From contig NZ_BMQB01000001.1 of assembly GCF_014647895.1 (NCBI RefSeq), positions 124,001-188,000 of the forward strand: a DNA stretch of 64,000 bases, written 5' to 3'. Shown here one piece after another: positions 1-8,124 of this stretch. The position numbers were made by a program, and so were the translations under genes. Below the pieces are notes generated by a model. It was given only the letters and a program-made list of their open reading frames with translations, searched no databases and had not been told where the DNA came from. The DNA is from Pilimelia anulata. GTDB taxonomy: Bacteria; Actinomycetota; Actinomycetes; Mycobacteriales; Micromonosporaceae. Every line of letters starts with the position of its first letter. Positions within the stretch are counted from its first letter, which is position 1.

Positions 1-1
1 C

Positions 2-1045
2 GCGCTCGCGGCGATGCTCCGCGGCGGCCCGCCCTCCCCGGCCGCCGCGGGGCCCGTCGGCGCGGACGCGCCGGCCACCGTCCGGGCCGGGCGGCACGCG
101 CTGCTCGTCCCGTTCGGCGGCGGCGCGGACGGGCCCGCCCGGGTGCTGTTCCACGCCGCGCTCGGCACGCTCGACTACTTCCAGGGGATCGGCCGGGCGC
201 TGGCCGACCAGGGGCAGGGCCCGGTGCTCGGGGTGGCGGTCGCCGACCCGGACGCGTACCTCGCCGTCGACCACCGCGACCTCGTCGCCGCCCTCGCCGA
301 CGACTACGCGACCGCGCTCGCCGGGCAGGGGCACCGCCGGTTCCAGCTCATCGGGTACTGCCTCGGCGGGCTGCTCGCCATCGAGGTGGCCCGCCGGCTC
401 CAGGCCGCCGGCCACGAGGTCGTCGACCTGTCCCTGGTGGACAGCCTGCCGATGCTGGTCGAGACCGACGAGGAGCTGGTGTTCGAGTCGATCTTCGTAC
501 CGAACCTCGACCTCGACCCGGTCGCCACCGTCCTCGGCCCCGACCTCGACCCGGCCGACCTGGCCCGGGCCATCGACGAGCTGATGCTCCGGCACGACGG
601 CCGCGTCCCCGCCGGGGCGCTCGGCGCGCTCGACGGCGACGCCGGCCTGCGCGCGGTCGCCGCGGCCGCCCGCCGCGCCGCCGCGGTGCCGCAGGCCGAC
701 CGGCTCGCCCGGTACGCCGCCGCCTCCGCCGACCGGGCCGGCGTCCCGGTCGGGCCGGAGCTGGTCCCGGCGCTGTTCCGGATGTGCCGGCACAGCATGC
801 GCGCGGCCCGGTTCGACCCCGAGCCGTACGTCGGGGACGTGCGCTTCCTGCGCGCCGCCCGGGCCCGCTCGTTCGGCGTGACCGCCGGGGTCGGGCACCT
901 GGCCGTGCCGTACTGGGAGAAGGTCTGCCTCGGCACGTTCGACATCCTGGACGTGCCCGGCGACCACTTCAGCGTGATCGAGCCGCCGGCGCTGGCCGAG
1001 GTCGTGGCCGCGCTGTCCCTGGCCCCCGCCGGTGGTCCGGCGTGA
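2..1045 (+). CDS. NRPS C-terminal thioesterase domain with Cys nucleophile (partial at window start)
   Basis: The frame is open to the left edge, so this is the 3' end of a larger gene. The first residues resemble the last helix of a carrier domain, followed by an alpha/beta-hydrolase thioesterase that would release the finished peptide from the NRPS. Visible motifs are HAALGTL (oxyanion region), GYCLGG at the nucleophile elbow (the Cys codon is 359-361, where most thioesterases have Ser), a possible acid in SLVDS, and the catalytic His in GDHFS (codon 965-967). Cys-type thioesterases are known from some beta-lactone and beta-lactam forming NRPSs. The next gene begins 52 nt downstream on the same strand. 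The missing upstream modules prevent a full product prediction. A free-standing thioesterase starting at ATG 14 is possible but less likely. Confidence 0.8.
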   Translation, partial: ALAAMLRGGPPSPAAAGPVGADAPATVRAGRHALLVPFGGGADGPARVLFHAALGTLDYFQGIGRALADQGQGPVLGVAVADPDAYLAVDHRDLVAALADDYATALAGQGHRRFQLIGYCLGGLLAIEVARRLQAAGHEVVDLSLVDSLPMLVETDEELVFESIFVPNLDLDPVATVLGPDLDPADLARAIDELMLRHDGRVPAGALGALDGDAGLRAVAAAARRAAAVPQADRLARYAAASADRAGVPVGPELVPALFRMCRHSMRAARFDPEPYVGDVRFLRAARARSFGVTAGVGHLAVPYWEKVCLGTFDILDVPGDHFSVIEPPALAEVVAALSLAPAGGPA

Positions 1046-1097
1046 CCCGCCGGCACCGCGGCCGGCCGCGACCCGGTGCCGCCGCCGGGGGTGCGGC

Positions 1098-2162
1098 GTG
1101 AGCCGGCGGCCGATCGGGGTCGTCGGCGGGCGCGGCGACGTCGGCAGCGCGGCCGTCGGCTGGCTCGCCGCCGCCGGGCTCGGCCCGGTGCTGGTCGGCG
1201 GGCGGCACCCGCGCGGCACCGGCTGCCCCGCGTCGGCGTACCAGCAGGTCGACGTCGCCGACGCGCGCGGCCTGGCCGCGTTCGCCGGCCGCTGCCGGCT
1301 CGTCGTCAACTGCGCCGGACCCGCGCACACCGTCGGCGACCGGGTGGCGCTGGCCGCGCTGGCCGCCGGCGCGGACTACGTGGACGCCGGCGGCGACGAC
1401 CCGCTGCACGCCGCCCTCGACCCGGACCGGTACGCCGCCGCCGGCCGGGTCGCCGTCCTCTCCGCCGGCCTGCGGCCCGGCCTGACCGGCCTGCTGCCAC
1501 GGTGGGCCGCCCGCGACCTCGGGCCGGGCGCGACGCTGCGCTCGCACCTCGCCGTCCGGGACGCGTTCACCGAGGTCGCCGCCGCCGACTACCTCGCCGC
1601 CGCCGGGGGCGCCGCGCGCGCGGCGTGGCGCGGGGGGCGGGTGGTCGCCGGGGCGCTGCGCCGCGGCGCGCTGCCCGCCCTCCCGCACCTCGACGGCCCG
1701 GTCACCACCCTGCCCTACCTCGACCCGGAGGCCGGCCGGGTCGCCGCCGCGCTGCGCCTGGCCGACGGCGAGTGGTACACCGCCCTGACCGGCCCGCACA
1801 TGACCGCCGCGTTCGACCGGGCGCCCGCGCTGCCCCGGCCGGCGGCCGTCGCCGACCTGTGCCGGTCCAGCCGGCTCGACCTGTGCGGGCGGCCCGCCCG
1901 GGTGGTGCTGGTCGTCAGCGTCGCCGGGGAGCGGGAGCGGACGGTCGTCGTGCACGCCGCCGGCAACGCCGCGGTCACCGGCGCGGTGGTGGGGCTGACG
2001 GTCGAGGCGGTGCTGGCGGGCGCGGTACCGCCGGGCCGGCACTTCGCCGCGGACGTCCTCGACCCGGCGGCGGCGATCGCCCGGCTGACCGGTACGGGGG
2101 CGGCGGCGCTGACGGTCCGCGACGGGGTCGCGGCCGACGACGTGGAGGAGGGCACATGCTGA
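1098..2162 (+). CDS. Saccharopine dehydrogenase-like NAD(P)-dependent reductase
   Basis: About 354 residues. The N-terminus holds a Rossmann dinucleotide motif (GVVGGRGDVGSA) followed by the segment NCAGPAHT, typical of the saccharopine dehydrogenase NADP-binding family. I chose GTG 1098 because the Rossmann strand begins five residues later; an upstream GTG at 1032 would only add an Arg/Pro-rich stretch. In pyochelin and yersiniabactin clusters a different (Gfo/Idh/MocA-type) enzyme, PchG/Irp3, reduces a carrier-bound thiazoline to thiazolidine. By position this protein could do the same job, but that is inference and it is not a PchG homologue by motif. The stop overlaps the next start by 7 nt, so translation is coupled. 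Confidence 0.75.
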   Translation: MSRRPIGVVGGRGDVGSAAVGWLAAAGLGPVLVGGRHPRGTGCPASAYQQVDVADARGLAAFAGRCRLVVNCAGPAHTVGDRVALAALAAGADYVDAGGDDPLHAALDPDRYAAAGRVAVLSAGLRPGLTGLLPRWAARDLGPGATLRSHLAVRDAFTEVAAADYLAAAGGAARAAWRGGRVVAGALRRGALPALPHLDGPVTTLPYLDPEAGRVAAALRLADGEWYTALTGPHMTAAFDRAPALPRPAAVADLCRSSRLDLCGRPARVVLVVSVAGERERTVVVHAAGNAAVTGAVVGLTVEAVLAGAVPPGRHFAADVLDPAAAIARLTGTGAAALTVRDGVAADDVEEGTC

Positions 2163-5074
2163 CCCCCGACCGAACACCCCAGCTCGCGGTGAACCCGGGC
2201 GGCCGCGCCGCGGCCGGTGCGACCGCCGCCGCGGCCGGGATCGGGGATATCGCGGACGACCCGGGCGTGGCCGCGGATCCGCGGCCGGCGTTCGCGCGGC
2301 TCGCCGGGGCGAGCCTCGGCGCGGTCGCCGCGCTGCTGGACCGGCACGGCGCGCTGCCCGCCGGCGTGTTCCGCACGGCCCGCGAGGTGGCCGACGTGCT
2401 CGGCGCCGCGCCCCGGCACCGCTGGCTCGTCGCGGCCTGGCTGCGCGCCCTGGCCGCCGCCGGCCGCGCCCACCACCTCCCGGCCGCCGCGGACCCGGCC
2501 GCCGCGCCCGACCCCGCACGCACCCACCGCGGACCCGGCACCACGGCCGCGCTCCCCGCCGACCCCGCGACCCGGTCCGCCGCGCCGGACCCCGCCGACC
2601 GGTACGCCGCCACGCCCGCCGCGCCCGCGGCGCCGGACCTCGCCGGCCTCGCCGCCGCGTACGCCGACCTCGGGTTCCCGCCGGAGATGGCCGGGCTGCA
2701 CCGGCGGGTCATCGCGCGGCTCGGGCCGCTGCTGCGCGACGAGTGCCAGCTCGCCGGCATCCTGTTCGCCGACCGGGAGCCCGTGGCGGCGCTGGCCACG
2801 TACCAGCGCAACGTCTTCGTCGACCACCTCGATCGGGAGCTGGCCCGGCTCGCCCGGTCCACGCCGGACACACCGGGTCCGCTGCGGGTCCTGGAGGTCG
2901 GCGGCGGGCCCGGCGGCACCACGGCGGCCGTCCGCGCGGCGCTGGCCGACCGCCCGCACACGTACCTGTTCACCGACGTGTCCCGCCTGTTCACCGCGGC
3001 CGCCGCCGACCGGTTCCCCGGCCTGCGCACCGGGCTGCTCGACCTGGACCGGCCGTTCGCCGAGCAGGGCGTACCGGCCGGCAGCGTCGACGTCCTGATC
3101 GCCGGCAACAGCCTGCACAACGCGGTCGACCTCGCGGCCACGCTCGCCGAGGTACGGCGGGCGCTGGCGCCGGGCGGGCGGCTGCTGTTCACCGAGTCCA
3201 CCGGCGCCAACCCGGTGGTGCTGACGTCGATGAGCTTCCTGCTGTCCCCGCCGCCGGGCCGGGACCGCCGGCCGCGCGACCCGGTCCGCGCCGCCACCGG
3301 CGACCTGTTCTGCGACGCCGCCGGCTGGCGCCGCCTGCTCGCCGCCGCGGGCCTCGCCGCCGTCGCCGACCTGCCGCCGCCGGACAGCCCGCTGGCCGTC
3401 GCCGGCCAACGGCTCTACCACGCCGAACCCGCCGACCACCGCGCCGAACCCGCCGACCACCGCACCGCGCCCGGTCACGGCCGGGTCGAGCGGTCGGACC
3501 GAATACCAGGGGGAGTGATGACCGATCTGTCCGCGGCCCTGTCCGGTGCCCGCCGAGTGCTGCTCGCCGGCCTGCCCGACACCGCCGCCGCCCGGGCCGC
3601 CGAGCTGGCCGCGGACGCGGCCGTCGACCGGGCACCCGTCGCCGACCCGGCCCGGCTGCTCGCGGCGGTGGAGCGCAGCGGCGCCGACCGGGTGGTGCTG
3701 CCCGCCGCGCTCCTGCCGGCCCTCGCCGCGGCGCCGACCCTGCCGCTGACCGACCTGGGCACCCTGACCGCCGTCATCGCCCTCGCCCCCGCCGCGACCG
3801 CCGTGCCCGCCGCGCTCGGCGGCGTGCCGATCGTGCTGGTCGCCGCCCCCGAACCCGCCACCCCGGCCGCGTCGTACGCCGCGCTCGCCGGCGCTGCCGG
3901 GACCGCCGGCGACGCCGCGCTCGCCGCCGTGGACGTGCCGGCAGCGATCGCCGCCGTCCGGGAGTTGCAGGCCGCCGGCCGGGCGTCCATGCTGCACACG
4001 CTCCGCCGCTGCGGCGTCCTCGCCGGCCCCGCGCACGCCGCGGGGATCGCCGCCGCCGCGGGCGTCGCCCCGCCGTACCGGGCCCTCGTCGGCCGCTGGC
4101 TCGACGTGCTCGGCGCCGCCGGCCTCGTCCGCCGCGACGGCGACCTGATCGCCCCCGCCGACCCGGCCGCGCCCGTCCCGGACTGGGAGGCGCTCGCCGC
4201 CCGCTGGCGGGCCGCCGTCGGCGGCGACCGGACCGTGGCGTACGCCCGCCGCAACGCCGCCGCCCTGCCCGACCTGCTGCGCGGCCGCGGCTCGCCGGTC
4301 GAGGTGCTGTTCCCGGCGGGCAGCCTCGGCACCGCCCGCGCGCTGTACCGGGAGAGCGTCACCGCCCGGTACCAGCACGCCGCCGTCGCCGCCGCGGTCG
4401 CCGCGCTGTGCGCCGACCGACCGCCCGGCGCGGTGCCGCGGCTGCTGGAGATCGGCGCGGGGACCGGCGCGACCACCGACGCGGTACTGCCCGCGCTGGC
4501 CGGCCGGCCGGTCGACTACCTGCTCACCGACGTGTCCCGGGCGTTCCTCGCGCCGCTGCTCGCCGCCCGCGGCGGCCGGGTGCGCGGCGCCCGGTACGAC
4601 ATCGACGCCCCGCCCGGGCTGCAGGGCCTGGCGCCCGGCGGGTTCGACGTGATCATCGGCGGCGGCGTGCTGAACGCCGCCCGGGACACCGACGTCAGCC
4701 TGCGCCACCTGGCCGACCTGCTCGCCCCCGGCGGGCACCTGGTGGTCAGCGAGCCCACCGCCGAGGAGCACTGGATCATGACCTCGCAGGCGCTGCTGCT
4801 GGCCCCGCCGGCCGACGCGCGGGCCGTCGACCGGACGACGTTCCTGACCGCCGCCCGCTGGCGCGAGTCGTACGGCCGGGCCGGCCTCGCGCTCGTCGCC
4901 GCGCTGCCGCCGCCCGGCCACCCGCTCGCCGAGCTGGGGCACCACGTCCACGTCCTGCGCGCCGCCGACGCCGCGGCGACGCCCGCCGGGTCCGCCGGCG
5001 GCGGTGCGGCCGCCGGCACCGACCCGCTCGGCCCCGCGAGCGCGTGGTCCGGCCACGACCTCGCGGTGCCGTGA
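2156..5074 (+). CDS. Tandem SAM-dependent methyltransferase protein (two MT domains in one frame)
   Basis: One uninterrupted frame of 972 residues contains two methyltransferase domains. SAM motif I is LEVGGGPGG near residue 246 and LEIGAGTGATT near residue 764. Each is followed by a TDVSR segment and a GG(R/H)L strand, and each is preceded by a small helical region as in NRPS-associated or O-methyltransferases. ATG 2156 has a strong Shine-Dalgarno (GGAGGAGG, 2143-2150). A second possible start, ATG 3518, has GGGGGAG at 3509-3515, so two separate proteins from one frame, or both forms, are possible. A 21-bp direct repeat (3422-3442 and 3443-3463, giving AEPADHR twice) lies in the linker. Likely role is C-, N- or O-methylation of the aryl-thiazoline product; the target atoms cannot be read from sequence. 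Confidence 0.75.
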   Translation: MLTPDRTPQLAVNPGGRAAAGATAAAAGIGDIADDPGVAADPRPAFARLAGASLGAVAALLDRHGALPAGVFRTAREVADVLGAAPRHRWLVAAWLRALAAAGRAHHLPAAADPAAAPDPARTHRGPGTTAALPADPATRSAAPDPADRYAATPAAPAAPDLAGLAAAYADLGFPPEMAGLHRRVIARLGPLLRDECQLAGILFADREPVAALATYQRNVFVDHLDRELARLARSTPDTPGPLRVLEVGGGPGGTTAAVRAALADRPHTYLFTDVSRLFTAAAADRFPGLRTGLLDLDRPFAEQGVPAGSVDVLIAGNSLHNAVDLAATLAEVRRALAPGGRLLFTESTGANPVVLTSMSFLLSPPPGRDRRPRDPVRAATGDLFCDAAGWRRLLAAAGLAAVADLPPPDSPLAVAGQRLYHAEPADHRAEPADHRTAPGHGRVERSDRIPGGVMTDLSAALSGARRVLLAGLPDTAAARAAELAADAAVDRAPVADPARLLAAVERSGADRVVLPAALLPALAAAPTLPLTDLGTLTAVIALAPAATAVPAALGGVPIVLVAAPEPATPAASYAALAGAAGTAGDAALAAVDVPAAIAAVRELQAAGRASMLHTLRRCGVLAGPAHAAGIAAAAGVAPPYRALVGRWLDVLGAAGLVRRDGDLIAPADPAAPVPDWEALAARWRAAVGGDRTVAYARRNAAALPDLLRGRGSPVEVLFPAGSLGTARALYRESVTARYQHAAVAAAVAALCADRPPGAVPRLLEIGAGTGATTDAVLPALAGRPVDYLLTDVSRAFLAPLLAARGGRVRGARYDIDAPPGLQGLAPGGFDVIIGGGVLNAARDTDVSLRHLADLLAPGGHLVVSEPTAEEHWIMTSQALLLAPPADARAVDRTTFLTAARWRESYGRAGLALVAALPPPGHPLAELGHHVHVLRAADAAATPAGSAGGGAAAGTDPLGPASAWSGHDLAVP
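3509..3520 (+). promoter_or_regulatory. Possible internal ribosome binding site and start in the tandem methyltransferase frame
   Basis: GGGGGAG at 3509-3515 precedes an in-frame ATG at 3518 (and GTG at 3515) exactly in the linker between the two methyltransferase domains. Spacing from the purine run to the ATG is short (2-4 nt). It may drive separate synthesis of the second domain. Confidence 0.4.
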
Positions 5075-5190
5075 CCGCGCGCGTGCCGCGCCGCTGCCCG
5101 GCCGCCCGACCCCGGCGCCCCGGCGCCGCCGACAACGTCCCGCGCGGGGCCGGCCCCTCGGCCCCGCGCACCGAGTCCGAGGAGGATGCG

Positions 5191-6852
5191 ATGGCCGCAC
5201 TCGCCGGCTTCACCGGCTGGCCGCCGGAGTTCGCCGACCGGTACCGCGCCGCCGGCTACTGGCGCGACGAGCTGCTCGGCGACCTCGCCGCCGCCGGGGC
5301 CGCGCGCTGGCCCGACCGCACGGCGCTGGTCGACGGCGACCGCCGCTGGACGTACGCCGAGCTGGCCGCCGGCGCCGCCGCGGTCGCCGCCGGCCTGCGC
5401 CGACTCGGGCTGGGCGACGGCGACCGGCTGCTCGTGCACCTGCCGAACGTGGCCGAGTTCGTCCTGCTGCTGCTCGGCGCCGCGCGGGTCGGCGCCGTCC
5501 CGGTCTGCGCGCTGCCGGCGCACCGGGAGACCGAGCTGACCCACCTGGCCCGGCTGGCCGGGGCGCGCGCGTACGTCGCCGCCGACGTCGCCGGCGGGTA
5601 CGACCACCGCCCGCTGGCCCGCCGCCTGCGCGCGAGCGTGCCCGGCCTGGACACCGTCATCGTCGTCGGCGACCCGGCGGAGTTCACCCCGTTCACCGCC
5701 CTGTCCACCCCGGACCCCGCGCCGCCCGCCGAACCCGCCGCGCCCCCGGACGCGACGCCGGCGGCCCCGCCCGGTCCCCGCCCCGGCGACGTGGCGGTGC
5801 TGTTGCTGTCCGGCGGCACCACCGGGCTGCCCAAGCTCATCGGCCGCACCCACCACGACTACGCGTACAACTGGCGGGCCAGCGCCGACGTCTGCGCCCT
5901 CACCGCCGACGACCGGTACCTCGTCGCCCTGCCCGCCGCGCACAACTTCGCCCTCGCCTGCCCCGGCCTGCTCGGCACGCTGGCGGTCGGCGGCCGGGTC
6001 GTGCTCTGCCCGGACGCCGACCCGGCCACGGTGTTCCCGCTGGTCGAGCGGGAGCGGGTCACGGTGACCGCCCTGGTCCCGCCGCTCGCGCTGGTCTGGC
6101 TGGAGGCCGCCGCCGACGGCGGCGCCGACCTGTCCAGCCTGCGGCTGCTCCAGGTCGGCGGCGCGCGGCTGAGCGCCGGCGTCGCCGCCCGGGTCGCGCC
6201 GGAGCTGGGCTGCGCGCTCCAGCAGGTGTACGGCATGGCCGAGGGCCTACTGAACTTCACCCGGCCCGACGACCCGCCCGCGCTGGTGCACGACACCCAG
6301 GGCCGGCCGCTGTCGCCCGCGGACGAGATCCGGATCGTGGACCGGGCCGGCGCCGAGGTCCCCGACGGCGAGCTGGGCGAGCTGCACACCCGCGGCCCGT
6401 ACACGCTGCGCGCCTACTACCCGGACGGGCCGGCCACCGCCGGGGCGTTCACGGAGGACGGGTTCTACCGCTCCGGCGACCTGGTCCGGCGGCTGCCGTC
6501 CGGGCACCTGCGGGTCGAGGGCCGGCGCACCAACGTGGTGAACCGCGGCGGCGACAAGGTGCCCGTCGAGGAGGTCGAGGACCTGCTGCTGCGCCACCCC
6601 GACATCGCCGACGTCGCCGTCGTCGGCGTGCCCGACCCGGTGCTGGGGGAGCGGACCTTCGCGTTCGTCGTACCCCGGCAGCGCGGCGCCGCCGGCCCGG
6701 ACCGGCGCGACCTCGCCGCCCACCTCACCGCGCTCGGCCTCGCCGCGTTCAAGATCCCGGACCGGCTGCGCGTCGTGCCGGACCTGCCGCGCACCGGCGT
6801 GGGCAAGGTCGACCGCCGGGCGCTCGCCGCCCGGGCCCGGGACCGCCGGTGA
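5191..6852 (+). CDS. Aryl-acid (probably salicylate) AMP ligase
   Basis: 553 residues; a stand-alone adenylation enzyme of the DhbE/EntE/YbtE/PchD family that activates an aryl acid and loads it on an aryl carrier protein. The P-loop motif SGGTTGLPK and the family block PAAHNFALACPG (about residues 248-259) are present. In this family the two positions equivalent to DhbE Tyr236 and Ser240 separate substrates. Here they are Phe253 and Cys257, the combination seen in salicylate enzymes rather than 2,3-dihydroxybenzoate enzymes. ATG 5191 follows GAGGAGG. The partner carrier is the N-terminal ArCP of the NRPS at 8125. No salicylate synthase gene is in the window, so it should lie upstream or be supplied elsewhere. 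The stop overlaps the P450 start. Confidence 0.9.
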   Translation: MAALAGFTGWPPEFADRYRAAGYWRDELLGDLAAAGAARWPDRTALVDGDRRWTYAELAAGAAAVAAGLRRLGLGDGDRLLVHLPNVAEFVLLLLGAARVGAVPVCALPAHRETELTHLARLAGARAYVAADVAGGYDHRPLARRLRASVPGLDTVIVVGDPAEFTPFTALSTPDPAPPAEPAAPPDATPAAPPGPRPGDVAVLLLSGGTTGLPKLIGRTHHDYAYNWRASADVCALTADDRYLVALPAAHNFALACPGLLGTLAVGGRVVLCPDADPATVFPLVERERVTVTALVPPLALVWLEAAADGGADLSSLRLLQVGGARLSAGVAARVAPELGCALQQVYGMAEGLLNFTRPDDPPALVHDTQGRPLSPADEIRIVDRAGAEVPDGELGELHTRGPYTLRAYYPDGPATAGAFTEDGFYRSGDLVRRLPSGHLRVEGRRTNVVNRGGDKVPVEEVEDLLLRHPDIADVAVVGVPDPVLGERTFAFVVPRQRGAAGPDRRDLAAHLTALGLAAFKIPDRLRVVPDLPRTGVGKVDRRALAARARDRR

Positions 6853-8039
6853 GCGCGCCGGCCGGGGTGGAGGAGTGCCCGTACCCGTTCAACGACTTCA
6901 CCGGCCTGGACCTCGGCGTCGGCTACCGGGCGGCGCTCGCGGCGCCCGGCCTGACCCGGGTCCGGCTGCCGCTCGGCGAGCCGGCCTGGCTGGTCACCCG
7001 GTGGGACGAGGCCCGGCAGGTCCTCGCCGACCGGCGGTTCTCCCGGGCCGCCGCCGCGGACCGGGACGCCCCGCGCGCGCTGCCGCGCGCGATCGGCGGG
7101 ATCGTCACGATGGACCCGCCCGCGCTGAGCCGGATCCGCCGGCTGGCCGGGCAGGCGTTCACCGCCCGCCGGGTGGGGGCGCTGCGCCCGCACGTCCGGC
7201 AGCTCGCCCGCGAGCTGATCGACGCGATGCTGGCCAAGGGGCCGCCGGCCGACCTGGTCGCCGACTTCGCGGTGCCGATGCCGACGGCGCTGATCTGCAC
7301 CCTGCTCGGGGTGCCGCACGCCGACCGGGACCGGTTCCGGGGGTGGAACGACGCGCTGCTGGCCACCGGGCCGGACGCCGGCCCGGCGACGGCGGCGGCG
7401 TTCGGCGCGCTGCGCGGGTACATCGGCGACCTGATCGACCGCCGCCGCGCCGAGCCGGCCGACGACCTGATCACGGCGCTGATCGCCGCCCGGGACGAGG
7501 CCGGGGCACTGTCCGAGCCGGAGCTGGTCCTGCTCTGCATCGCGATCCTCGTCGCCGGGTACGAGGCCAGCTCCGCGCAGATCCCGAACTTCTGGTACCT
7601 GCTGCACCGCCACCCCGAGCACCGGGCCGCCCTGCGCGCCGCCCCGGCCCGGCTGCCCGCGGCGATCGAGGAGCTGCTCCGGTACACGCCGCTGGCCACC
7701 GGCGCGATGTTCGCCCACTACGCCGCCGAGGACGTCCGGATCGGCGGCACCGTCGTCCGGGCCGGCGAGCCGGTGCTCGTCTCGATCGGCGCCGCCAACC
7801 GCGACCCCGGCCGCTTCCCCCACCCGGACCGGATCGACCCCGACCGGGACGCCACCGGGCACCTCGGCTTCGGGTACGGGCTGCACCACTGCCTCGGCGC
7901 CGCCCTCGGCCGGCTCGAGCTGCACGAGGCGCTCGCCGCGCTGCTCGAACGGATGCCCGGCCTGCGCCCGGCCGGGCCCGTGCAGTGGCGGACCGAGACG
8001 TTCTTCCGCGGCCCCCGCGCCATGCCGGTGACGTGGTGA
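6849..8039 (+). CDS. Cytochrome P450 (actinobacterial class, cluster tailoring oxidase)
   Basis: 396 residues. The heme-binding loop FGYGLHHCLG has its Cys at residue 348, the I-helix has AGYEAS (the usual AG-E-T region with Ser), and the ExxR motif is EELLRY. No membrane anchor, so it is a soluble bacterial P450 needing ferredoxin and reductase from elsewhere; neither is in the window. GTG 6849 overlaps the TGA of the ligase (GTGA), showing translational coupling within the operon. A P450 also accompanies the coelibactin cluster of Streptomyces coelicolor, which has similar gene content (family knowledge). The likely job is hydroxylation or oxidation of the scaffold or of a carrier-bound intermediate; the substrate is not evident. 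Confidence 0.9.
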   Translation: MSAPAGVEECPYPFNDFTGLDLGVGYRAALAAPGLTRVRLPLGEPAWLVTRWDEARQVLADRRFSRAAAADRDAPRALPRAIGGIVTMDPPALSRIRRLAGQAFTARRVGALRPHVRQLARELIDAMLAKGPPADLVADFAVPMPTALICTLLGVPHADRDRFRGWNDALLATGPDAGPATAAAFGALRGYIGDLIDRRRAEPADDLITALIAARDEAGALSEPELVLLCIAILVAGYEASSAQIPNFWYLLHRHPEHRAALRAAPARLPAAIEELLRYTPLATGAMFAHYAAEDVRIGGTVVRAGEPVLVSIGAANRDPGRFPHPDRIDPDRDATGHLGFGYGLHHCLGAALGRLELHEALAALLERMPGLRPAGPVQWRTETFFRGPRAMPVTW

Positions 8040-8124
8040 GCCGATGACCCCGCGGCGCCCTCCCGCCGCCACCCCCGCTGCCGACCCCTGCCGGACCGCC
8101 CGGCCGTACCGAACGGAGCGACCC

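Noticed and set aside
1098..2162. Naming the reductase PchG/Irp3 (thiazolinyl imide reductase)
   Set aside because: Its motifs belong to the saccharopine dehydrogenase-like family, so only a functional analogy by position is possible.
1715..5200. Long - strand open frame opposite the reductase and methyltransferase genes
   Set aside because: Low-complexity composition and no motif, while the + strand frame encodes clear methyltransferase domains.
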